From positions 1-64,000 of the forward strand of contig JBFGZQ010000017.1 of the NCBI GenBank assembly GCA_041586735.1: a stretch of 64,000 bases of DNA, read 5' to 3'. The notes beneath the pieces were generated by a model, which ran no database searches, had not been told where the DNA came from, and saw only the letters and a list, made by a program, of their open reading frames with translations. This stretch comes from Motiliproteus sp041586735. GTDB lineage: Bacteria; Pseudomonadota; Gammaproteobacteria; Pseudomonadales; Balneatricaceae. The position numbers were made by a program, and so were the translations under genes. Below are positions 1 to 6,733 of the stretch, piece by piece; the stretch's first letter is position 1, and the number at the start of each line of letters is the position of its first letter.

Positions 1-53
1 ACGACGCTATTATTTGAATGTAAATCAATTCCGCAATACAGTGGGGTAGTCAT
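1..53 (-). CDS. IS110-family transposase, N-terminal fragment cut by window edge
   Basis: Reading the minus strand from an ATG at 53 to the left edge gives 17 codons. They contain the run YCGIDLHSNNSVV, which I recognise as the opening of IS110-family (DEDD) transposases: the first beta strand with its catalytic Asp (the D of GIDLH) and the usual HSNN. The rest lies outside the window, so I cannot say whether the gene is intact. It lies about 260 bases downstream of an integrase remnant in the same orientation, which suggests the element inserted into or behind that gene. The family call rests on a short but very characteristic motif. Confidence 0.72.
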   Translation of the reverse strand, partial: MTTPLYCGIDLHSNNSV

Positions 54-311
54 TAGCCTTCTCCGATTTGAGGTGGTGATTAAAGTTTCGCAACTCTAGT
101 TTTACCACCGATCTGAGGAGTTCGGCTAATGATTATCAGATAAAGCTTTCTTTGGTCTGCCCGTCTTTGTCAATCCTTTTCCCCTCAAAACAAATAGAGC
201 TGTTATTACCCCGTTGAATAATGTGCAGGGGGTATATTGGCGGATTAAATATGGGCAATCAGGACCTGGTTGCTTCCTTGTAGCCACTTCATAGATAAAA
301 AGCATATCTAT
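54..311. other. Noncoding flank of the IS110-type element, with a structured stem
   Basis: No coding region is supported here. The stretch probably holds the left end of the IS110-type element, since it lies just upstream of the transposase start. Its clearest feature is a nested inverted repeat at 61-120: CTCC/GGAG (61-64 with 117-120), then a symmetric 7x7 internal loop (GATTTGA opposite GATCTGA), then GGTGGT/ACCACC (72-77 with 104-109). IS110 elements are known to make a noncoding bridge RNA from a terminal noncoding region, so this is a candidate site. I cannot place the exact element boundary; it lies somewhere between here and about 345. Confidence 0.4.
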
Positions 312-656
312 CTAGAGGTTTTCTGTCAAAAAGTCTAATCTGACCCTACTTGTTTTGTGGTTGGCCGGCAACTCTCTGAACAATGAGACAAGACGTTCTC
401 GCAACTCTGAGTAGGGTAATCCGCGCTCCATAATCTTTGATTTCCATGTTTTATAGGTAACCCGCCCTGCCAGTGCCGCTGCTTCATAAGGGCATCGACT
501 GCTCTTGGATAGGCGGGCGCTACGATAGGTTCCGTTATCCTCGATATTGAAAGGGTAATGATAAACACCGTTTGGCTTGCGGTAGAGGTGTGAATCGGTT
601 GTTCTGGTCGTGCTTTGTCGGGGATTGTGTATGGCTAGTTGTCCCTGTGGCAACAC
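312..656 (-). pseudogene. Tyrosine-recombinase (integrase) N-terminal remnant
   Basis: A 114-codon minus-strand frame contains SHLYRKPNGVYHY near residues 22-34, then a stretch with P-x-EAA-x-LA and an E-x-R-G-L-x-Y-x-E-L-R-E-R-L segment. This resembles the N-terminal region (DUF6538-like) of phage or island site-specific integrases. Full-length members are about 350-550 residues, and the whole catalytic domain (Arg-His-Arg-Tyr) is missing here. The last dozen or so residues match nothing expected, so the break probably lies near 335-350. It begins 98 bases beyond the 3' end of a tRNA-Leu gene, the classical place for an island integrase. I read it as a decayed remnant, possibly truncated by the adjacent IS110-type element. 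Confidence 0.6.
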
Positions 657-753
657 GGGGAGACAGCAAAGAGAGAATCAAGAGAAGGGCACTAATAAGA
701 AGCTAGACTGTATAAGGCCTCCAGGAGGCTCTACACTCGACGTTCTTAAAAGT

Positions 754-838
754 TGGTACCAGTGGGCGGACTCGAACCGCCACGCCTTTCGGCATCGGAT
801 TTTGAATCCGACGTGTATACCAATTTCACCACACTGGC
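754..838 (-). tRNA. tRNA-Leu (anticodon CAA)
   Basis: The minus strand folds as a class II tRNA of 85 nt including an encoded CCA. It has an acceptor GCCAGTG/CACTGGT, an anticodon stem TCGGA/TCCGA around loop TTCAAAA (anticodon CAA), a long variable arm with a GCC-GAAA-GGC hairpin, and a T arm GGCGG/CCGCC around TTCGAGT. It reads UUG codons. The first acceptor pair is G1:U72 instead of G:C, so the 3' end differs by one base from a perfect acceptor stem. That would fit replacement of the 3' end by an integrated element. A consensus promoter precedes it. Confidence 0.96.
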
Positions 839-853
839 CCTAAAAGAGCGTGT

Positions 854-881
854 ATTATAGGCGGCTTTTTACGCCAGTCAA
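854..881 (-). promoter_or_regulatory. Sigma-70 promoter of tRNA-Leu
   Basis: On the minus strand TTGACT (876-881) and a perfect TATAAT (854-859) are separated by 16 bases. The expected transcription start is only about 8-10 bases before the tRNA 5' end. This is a near-consensus, strong stable-RNA promoter that points away from queA. Confidence 0.85.
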
Positions 882-938
882 CGCCCGTCTGCGGGTGTTT
901 GTTGATTTGTTTGTTCCTTTCGAGAAAGTTGTATAGGT

Positions 939-1979
939 ATGCGCGTTAAAGATTTTCATTTTGAGCTCCCTGATGAGTTGATTGCCCGTCATCCGGCCGA
1001 GCAGCGGACCGGTAGCCGGTTACTCTGTGTCGAGGGTGATACGGGTGCCATGGCGCACCGGGGGTTTGCCGAGTTGCTGGAGCTGCTGCGGCCTGGTGAT
1101 CTGTTGGTGGTGAACGATACCCGGGTGATACCGGCGCGGATGTTCGGCCAGAAGGCGAGCGGCGGTAAGATCGAGATGCTGATCGAGCGGGTGGTCGATG
1201 CTCATCATGCGCTGGTGCATATCCGCTCCAGCAAATCGCCTAAGCCGGGGGCGAGCCTGTTGCTGGAGGGGCGGCTGGAGGCCGAGGTGACGGGGCGCAG
1301 GGGGGCGTTGTTTGAGGTGCGCTTTAAGGGTGAGCGCTCGCTGTTGAGCTGGCTCGATGAGATCGGTCATATGCCGCTGCCGCCCTATATGAATCGTGAA
1401 GATCACGAATCGGATCGCGAACGCTACCAAACTGTTTATAATCGCGCTCCGGGTGCGGTGGCCGCGCCGACAGCAGGGCTGCATTTTGATGAGTCGTTGC
1501 TGCAGGCGTTGCGTGCTAAGGGGGTCGAGTTGGGGTTTGTGACCCTGCATGTCGGGGCGGGAACCTTTCAGCCGGTCAAGGTCGATACTGTGCTGGAGCA
1601 TCAGATGCACTCTGAGTATATCGAGGTATCGGCGCGGGTCTGTCAGCAGGTTAGCGCTGCGCGGCGCCGTGGGGGGCGGGTGATTGCGGTGGGGACCACC
1701 AGCGTCCGCTGTCTGGAGAGCGCGGCTAAGCAGCACGGCGGCGAGCTGGCGGCGTACAGCGGTGAGACCGATATCTTTATCTACCCCGGCTATCAGTTTG
1801 CGGTGGTGGATTGTTTGATTACCAACTTTCACCTGCCTGAGTCCACGCTGCTGATGTTGGTCAGCGCCTTTGCCGGGCAGGCGCATATCCGCGCGGCATA
1901 CGTCGAGGCCGTGGCGCAGCGGTACCGGTTTTACAGTTATGGCGATGCGATGTTTCTGACGCGTCGGCAAGCGGTTTGA
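939..1979 (+). CDS. queA: S-adenosylmethionine:tRNA ribosyltransferase-isomerase QueA
   Basis: QueA transfers and isomerises the ribosyl group of S-adenosylmethionine onto preQ1 in tRNA at position 34, giving epoxyqueuosine. The 346-residue product has the usual QueA length. It opens with the family N-terminus (DFHFELPDELIA), has the Y-x-x-R-x-D-x-x-x-x-RY segment near residues 147-165, and the hallmark APTAGLHF near residue 180. The next gene is tgt, which inserts preQ1 into the same tRNAs, so the pair is a queuosine operon as in E. coli. The ATG lacks a convincing Shine-Dalgarno site; the start is chosen because it matches the family N-terminus. The gene is divergent from tRNA-Leu. Confidence 0.97.
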   Translation: MRVKDFHFELPDELIARHPAEQRTGSRLLCVEGDTGAMAHRGFAELLELLRPGDLLVVNDTRVIPARMFGQKASGGKIEMLIERVVDAHHALVHIRSSKSPKPGASLLLEGRLEAEVTGRRGALFEVRFKGERSLLSWLDEIGHMPLPPYMNREDHESDRERYQTVYNRAPGAVAAPTAGLHFDESLLQALRAKGVELGFVTLHVGAGTFQPVKVDTVLEHQMHSEYIEVSARVCQQVSAARRRGGRVIAVGTTSVRCLESAAKQHGGELAAYSGETDIFIYPGYQFAVVDCLITNFHLPESTLLMLVSAFAGQAHIRAAYVEAVAQRYRFYSYGDAMFLTRRQAV

Positions 1980-2005
1980 TGATTTTATAAAAAGTGGAGT
2001 AACAG

Positions 2006-3139
2006 GTGACACGTAGCTGTTTTATGACATATGAACTGCTGGCGACCGACGGCATGGCGCGTCGGGGTCGGTTGAGCTTTCCGCGTGGCGTGGTTGAGAC
2101 TCCTGCGTTTATGCCGGTCGGTACCTATGGCACGGTGAAGGGGATGCTGCCGCGTGATATCGAGGCGACCGGCGCGCAGATGATTTTGGGTAACACCTTT
2201 CATCTGATGCTGCGTCCGGGAACCGAGGTGGTGCGTGAGCACGGAGATCTGCACGATTTTATCCAGTGGCAGGGGCCGATCCTGACCGATTCGGGCGGCT
2301 TTCAGGTGTTCAGTCTCGGGGCGATGCGCAAGATCAGCGAGCAGGGGGTCAAGTTTCAGTCACCGGTCGATGGTGCCAAGGTCGAGCTGACCCCGGAGCG
2401 CTCGATGCAGGTGCAGCGCGAGCTGGGTGCCGATGTGGTGATGATCTTTGACGAGTGCACCCCCTATCCTGCGACCGAGCAGCAGGCGGCGGATTCGATG
2501 CGCTTGTCACTGCGCTGGGCTAAGCGTTCCAAAGAGGCGCATGGCGATAATCCGGCGGCACTGTTTGGTATCGTCCAGGGCGGCATGTACGACGCCTTGC
2601 GTCAGGAATCACTGGCGGGGCTGACCGAGATCGGTTTTGACGGTTACGCGATCGGGGGGTTGTCGGTGGGTGAGCCCAAAGACGAGATGATGAAGGTGCT
2701 GGATTTTACCACGCCAAAGCTGCCCGCCGATCGTCCCCGTTATCTGATGGGGGTCGGCAAGCCGGAGGATCTGGTCGAGGGGGTGCGTCGCGGGGTAGAT
2801 ATGTTCGATTGTGTGATGCCGACTCGCAATGCCCGCAATGGTCATCTGTTTATCTCCGATGGCGTGGTGAAGATCCGCAATGCTAGCCATCGCCATGACA
2901 CGGCGCCGCTGGATGCCGAGTGTGATTGCTACACCTGTCAGAATTTCAGTCGCTCCTATCTTCACCATCTGGATAAGTGCAAGGAGATGCTGGGTGCGCA
3001 GCTGAACACCATTCATAACCTGCGTTATTACCAAAACCTGATGAGCGGATTGCGAAGCGCCATTGAACAGGGTAGATTGTCCGACTTTGTAGCTGATTTC
3101 TACCGTAGGCGCGGCTTGGCCGTTCCTGTATTGGACTGA
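2006..3139 (+). CDS. tgt: Queuine/preQ1 tRNA-ribosyltransferase Tgt
   Basis: Tgt swaps guanine-34 for preQ1 in tRNAs with GUN anticodons (Asp, Asn, His, Tyr). The sequence has DSGGFQVFSLG with the general-base Asp, the nucleophile region FDCVMPTRNARNGHLF, and the zinc site CDCYTC (Cys at about 306, 308 and 311) with a His near 337. I chose the GTG at 2006 because GGAG lies at 1995-1998 with 7-base spacing. An in-frame ATG at 2024 matches the E. coli N-terminus better (MTYELLATDG), so the first six residues are uncertain. It follows queA by 26 bases, and the yajC/secDF order behind it is the classical one. Confidence 0.97.
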   Translation: MTRSCFMTYELLATDGMARRGRLSFPRGVVETPAFMPVGTYGTVKGMLPRDIEATGAQMILGNTFHLMLRPGTEVVREHGDLHDFIQWQGPILTDSGGFQVFSLGAMRKISEQGVKFQSPVDGAKVELTPERSMQVQRELGADVVMIFDECTPYPATEQQAADSMRLSLRWAKRSKEAHGDNPAALFGIVQGGMYDALRQESLAGLTEIGFDGYAIGGLSVGEPKDEMMKVLDFTTPKLPADRPRYLMGVGKPEDLVEGVRRGVDMFDCVMPTRNARNGHLFISDGVVKIRNASHRHDTAPLDAECDCYTCQNFSRSYLHHLDKCKEMLGAQLNTIHNLRYYQNLMSGLRSAIEQGRLSDFVADFYRRRGLAVPVLD

Positions 3140-3180
3140 GGGCGATCTGTCCTTGATTTAACCCTCTTTAGGAGACTTTA

Positions 3181-3516
3181 ATGAGCTTTTTTATCTCTCC
3201 CGCAATGGCTGAAGCCGGTGCGGCCGCTGTAGGACCCTTTGGTGATCTGTCTGGATTGATCTTTCTGGTCGGTTTTGCAGCGATTTTTTACTTTATGGTC
3301 TGGCGTCCACAGAGCAAGCGTGCCAAAGACCATAAAGCCTTGGTGGCCAGTATGGCCAAGGGCGATGAAGTCGTCACCAGCGCCGGTCTGCTCGGTAAAG
3401 TTACCAAGGTCGCCGATGACTACGTGGTATTGAGCGTGTCTGACACGGTTGAACTGACGTTCCAGAAGATGCATGTTCAGGCGATGCTGCCTAAGGGCAC
3501 TATTAAGGACATCTAA
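3181..3516 (+). CDS. yajC: Preprotein translocase subunit YajC
   Basis: This 111-residue inner-membrane protein is the small accessory subunit of the SecDF-YajC complex. A single hydrophobic helix near residues 22-40 (LIFLVGFAAIFYFMVW) is followed by RPQ-x-KR and a cytoplasmic domain with the conserved G-D-E-V-V-T-x-x-G-x-x-G-K-V pattern. An AGGAG precedes the ATG. It sits between tgt and secD in the order usual for Gammaproteobacteria, but a strong terminator follows it, so secD is probably not simply co-transcribed. Confidence 0.96.
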   Translation: MSFFISPAMAEAGAAAVGPFGDLSGLIFLVGFAAIFYFMVWRPQSKRAKDHKALVASMAKGDEVVTSAGLLGKVTKVADDYVVLSVSDTVELTFQKMHVQAMLPKGTIKDI

Positions 3517-3535
3517 ACGTCCCGAGTCGCTTTAC

Positions 3536-3579
3536 AAACGCCACTCTTGGTTGTCCCAGGACGTGGCGTTTTGTTTTTT
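3536..3579 (+). terminator. Rho-independent terminator after yajC
   Basis: AAACGCCAC (3536-3544) pairs with GTGGCGTTT (3563-3571). An inner CTTGG/CCAGG helix extends the stem, and a run of T follows at 3574-3579. It lies between yajC and secD and would end or attenuate queA-tgt-yajC transcription. Confidence 0.85.
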
Positions 3580-3635
3580 AAACACCGTCATTCACTCAGA
3601 ATATTGCGGTGCTTGGTCGCAAGGAGTCGAGCGTT

Positions 3636-5501
3636 ATGCTCAATAAATACCCACTTTGGAAAAATCTGCTGATCGTACTCGTCGTGCTGATCGGCGGAAT
3701 TTATGCCGCGCCTAACCTCTATCCGGATGATTACGCGGTGCAAGTTTCTGGTGTCAGTACCTCCATGGAGCTGAATCAACGGACCCTGGATCAGGCATTG
3801 CAGAGCCTGGATCAGGCCGAGGTAGCCTATCGGGGTGCCGAGGTGCTGGAGAAAGGGTTGTTAATCCGTGTGGGCAGCTCTGAAGAGCAACTGCGGGCTA
3901 AAGCTGCGATCTCCAGGGCATTAGGGGATAATTATGTGACGGCGCTGAATCTGGCCGCCACCACCCCGGACTGGCTGGTAGCGATCGGGGCCGGCCCCAT
4001 GAAGCTGGGCCTGGATCTGCGGGGCGGTGTTCATTTCCTGATGGAAGTCGATATGGCGGCCGCCGTCGCCCAACGGTTGGATGTCTATGTCAGCGAGATC
4101 AAGACCCAATTACGTAGCGAACGGCTGCGGTATCGCAGCGTTGATCATGGGGACGATGGCAGCCTGAATATCAAGTTCGCCTCCCAGGAAGCCCGTGATC
4201 AGGGGCATGCCTTGTTGAGCAAGGAGTTTCGTGAGTTCCGGCTCAGCGATCTGGATAGCGCGGGGGAGTTTTTCCTGGCTGTGAGTCTGAACCCGTCCAA
4301 GATCGCCGAGATCGAGGATTACGCCATCAAGCAGAACCTGACGACCATCCGTAATCGGGTGAATGAGCTGGGTGTGGCCGAGCCGTTGGTGCAGCGCCAG
4401 GGTCGTAATCGGATCGTCATTCAGCTGCCTGGAGTACAGGATACGGCGGCCGCCAAGCGCATTTTGGGTAAGACCGCCAACCTCGAGTTCCGCCTCGAGG
4501 CTGCGCCCGATGCGCCACGCTCCAGTCTGGAAAGTTATGAGTTTCGCGAAGAGGGCCGCCGTCCGGCGGATATCGAAAAAGACATTATTATCACCGGCAG
4601 TTCGGTGTCCAACGCCCAAGCCAACTTTGACGAGAACGGCCAGCCGCAGGTGTCGATCACCCTCGACTCTAATGGTGGTAAGTTGATGAACCGGGTGACC
4701 CGCAATGCGATTAAGCGGCGGATGGCGGTCTTGTTTATCGAGCACAAGACCCGCACGCGCTACGAGAAGATTGATGGTGTTGAGGTCGAGAAGCGGGTTC
4801 CCTATGTGGAGAAGAAGATTATCTCGCTGGCGACTATCCAGTCGGCATTAGGTAATAGCTTCCGGATCACCGGTCTAGACGGAGCAGGCGAGTCAACGGA
4901 GCTGGCGCTGTTGCTGCGTGCGGGTGCGCTCGCGGCACCGATCTATTTTGTTGAAGAGCGCACGGTTGGACCGAGTCTAGGACAGCAGAATATCGATCTG
5001 GGGGTCACCTCGGTTAAGATTGGCATGGCGGTAGTGTTGCTGTTCATGCTGGTGTTCTATAAGACCTTCGGTATGGTGGCTAATATTGCCTTGCTGCTGA
5101 ACTTGGCGTTACTGACGGCAGCGATGTCGATGCTCTCGGCCACCCTGACCCTGCCGGGTATCGCCGGTATCGTATTAACCGTGGGTATGGCGGTAGACGC
5201 CAACGTGCTGATCTTCTCGCGTATCAAAGAGGAGCTGAAAAACGGTTTGCCGCCGCAATCGGCGATCAACTCCGGTTACGATCGGGCGTTCTCGACTATC
5301 TTCGATGCCAATATCACCACCCTGCTGGTGGCGCTGATTCTATTTGCGGTCGGCACCGGTCCGGTGAAGGGCTTTGCGGTGACCCTGTCGCTGGGCATTA
5401 TTTTCTCGATGTTCACCGCCATTACCGTTACCCGTGCACTGGTCAATCAGATCTACGGTGGCCGTAAGATCAACAAGCTGTCGATCGGCTGGGGGGTATA
5501 A
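3636..5501 (+). CDS. secD: Protein translocase subunit SecD
   Basis: SecD is an RND-like membrane protein that uses the proton-motive force with SecF to pull proteins out of the SecYEG channel. The 621-residue product has one N-terminal transmembrane helix, a large periplasmic P1 domain (LDLRGGVHFLMEVD near residue 125 is the family signature), and five C-terminal helices including the conserved GMAVDANVLIFSRIKEEL. The ATG at 3636 is preceded by AAGGAG (3621-3626). The upstream in-frame GTG at 3609 lies before that site, so I reject it. The stop codon is immediately followed by the secF leader. Confidence 0.97.
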   Translation: MLNKYPLWKNLLIVLVVLIGGIYAAPNLYPDDYAVQVSGVSTSMELNQRTLDQALQSLDQAEVAYRGAEVLEKGLLIRVGSSEEQLRAKAAISRALGDNYVTALNLAATTPDWLVAIGAGPMKLGLDLRGGVHFLMEVDMAAAVAQRLDVYVSEIKTQLRSERLRYRSVDHGDDGSLNIKFASQEARDQGHALLSKEFREFRLSDLDSAGEFFLAVSLNPSKIAEIEDYAIKQNLTTIRNRVNELGVAEPLVQRQGRNRIVIQLPGVQDTAAAKRILGKTANLEFRLEAAPDAPRSSLESYEFREEGRRPADIEKDIIITGSSVSNAQANFDENGQPQVSITLDSNGGKLMNRVTRNAIKRRMAVLFIEHKTRTRYEKIDGVEVEKRVPYVEKKIISLATIQSALGNSFRITGLDGAGESTELALLLRAGALAAPIYFVEERTVGPSLGQQNIDLGVTSVKIGMAVVLLFMLVFYKTFGMVANIALLLNLALLTAAMSMLSATLTLPGIAGIVLTVGMAVDANVLIFSRIKEELKNGLPPQSAINSGYDRAFSTIFDANITTLLVALILFAVGTGPVKGFAVTLSLGIIFSMFTAITVTRALVNQIYGGRKINKLSIGWGV

Positions 5502-5525
5502 GTGATGCGTGATACGGAGGTGGTT

Positions 5526-6470
5526 ATGAATGAAGAGGGTCTGAGCGGCGTGCCGCAGCAGTTCAATTTTATGGCACTGCGCAAGCTGATGGCGGGATTG
5601 TCGATCGTCCTGGTGCTGGTATCGATTATGTCGTTGGCGGTGAACGGTCTGCAGTTTGGCCTCGATTTTACCGGTGGCTCGCTGGTCGAGGTCGAATACA
5701 GTCAGGAGCAGCCTCTGGAGGTCATTCGCCAGACGTTAGTGATGTCCGGTTACCCATCCGCCATCGTTCAGACCTTCGGTTCGCCGACCGATATTATGGT
5801 GCGCCTGGCTGAGACCCATACGGCAACGCTGGGAGATGACGTCTTGGCGGCGCTGCGTGCCGGCAGTGGGGCCGCAGACATCACCCTGCTGCGCTCCGAG
5901 TTTGTCGGTGCTCAGGTCGGTGATGAGCTGCGCGAGCAGGGCGGTCTGGGGATGTTGTTTGCCCTGGGGGTGGTGATGCTCTACGTGGCGATGCGCTTTC
6001 AGTTTAAGTTCTCGGTGGGTGCGGTGGTGGCGCTGGGTCATGATGTGTTGATCGTCCTGGGATTGTTTTCGCTGCTCAAGCTGGATTTTGATCTGACCGT
6101 GCTGGCGGCTATTCTGGCGGTAATCGGTTACTCGTTGAACGACACTATCGTAGTGGCTGACCGAATTCGGGAGAACTTTCGTAAGCTGCGCAAGGGTGAC
6201 GCCGTCGAGGTGATCAACCAGTCGCTAAACGAGACAATGGGACGCACCCTGATCACCTCGTTAACGACGCTGCTGGTGCTGTTAGCGTTGTTTTTCTTTG
6301 GCGGTGAGATGATCCACGGCTTTGCGACCGCGCTGATGATAGGGGTGCTAGTGGGTACTTACTCTTCGGTCTATGTGGCTTCTAATGTGCTCTTGGCGAT
6401 GCAGGTGGTACGCGAAGACCTGTTGCCGCCGGTCAAAGAGGATGCCGCAGAGATCGACGATCGCCCCTAA
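5526..6470 (+). CDS. secF: Protein translocase subunit SecF
   Basis: SecF is the partner of SecD in the SecDF export motor. The product (314 residues from this start) has a first helix followed by the signature GLDFTGGSLVEVEY, a periplasmic domain, and the last helices carrying GYSLNDTIVVADRIREN. I chose ATG 5526 because GGAGG (5516-5520) lies 5 bases before it. GTG 5502 and ATG 5505 are also in frame directly after the secD stop and could add up to eight residues. A hairpin terminator follows, so the operon ends here. Confidence 0.95.
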   Translation: MNEEGLSGVPQQFNFMALRKLMAGLSIVLVLVSIMSLAVNGLQFGLDFTGGSLVEVEYSQEQPLEVIRQTLVMSGYPSAIVQTFGSPTDIMVRLAETHTATLGDDVLAALRAGSGAADITLLRSEFVGAQVGDELREQGGLGMLFALGVVMLYVAMRFQFKFSVGAVVALGHDVLIVLGLFSLLKLDFDLTVLAAILAVIGYSLNDTIVVADRIRENFRKLRKGDAVEVINQSLNETMGRTLITSLTTLLVLLALFFFGGEMIHGFATALMIGVLVGTYSSVYVASNVLLAMQVVREDLLPPVKEDAAEIDDRP

Positions 6471-6485
6471 GCGCTCACTCCTCAA

Positions 6486-6510
6486 GGGCCCGCGATAGGC
6501 GGGCCTTTAC
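6486..6510 (+). terminator. Hairpin terminator after secF
   Basis: GGCCCGC (6487-6493) pairs with GCGGGCC (6499-6505) around a 5-base loop, followed by only a short T run. The stem is strong but the tail weak. It sits right after the secF stop. Confidence 0.6.
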
Positions 6511-6733
6511 GTTTGCTGCCTGTTCGCGAATAAGCCACCCGCAGACATCCTCTTTATAAACGCAGCTGAAACCCTCGGCGCTTGACGAGCTAAGCGGCCA
6601 TTGTGGCGATAGGTTAAATCGGCAACAATGCGCCACACTAAAACTATATTGATAGTCTGATCGGCGTCACCTCTTCTAATCAGGCATCACCTCGGGCCGC
6701 TACTGCTGCCCCTCTATAACATCGAGAATCATT

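Noticed and set aside
610..843. A 77-codon plus-strand frame across the tRNA-Leu gene
   Set aside because: It runs through the complement of a clear tRNA and has no family resemblance.
1020..2012. A 330-codon open frame antisense to queA
   Set aside because: Low-complexity His/Arg/Gln-rich product, fully opposite queA, no recognisable domain.
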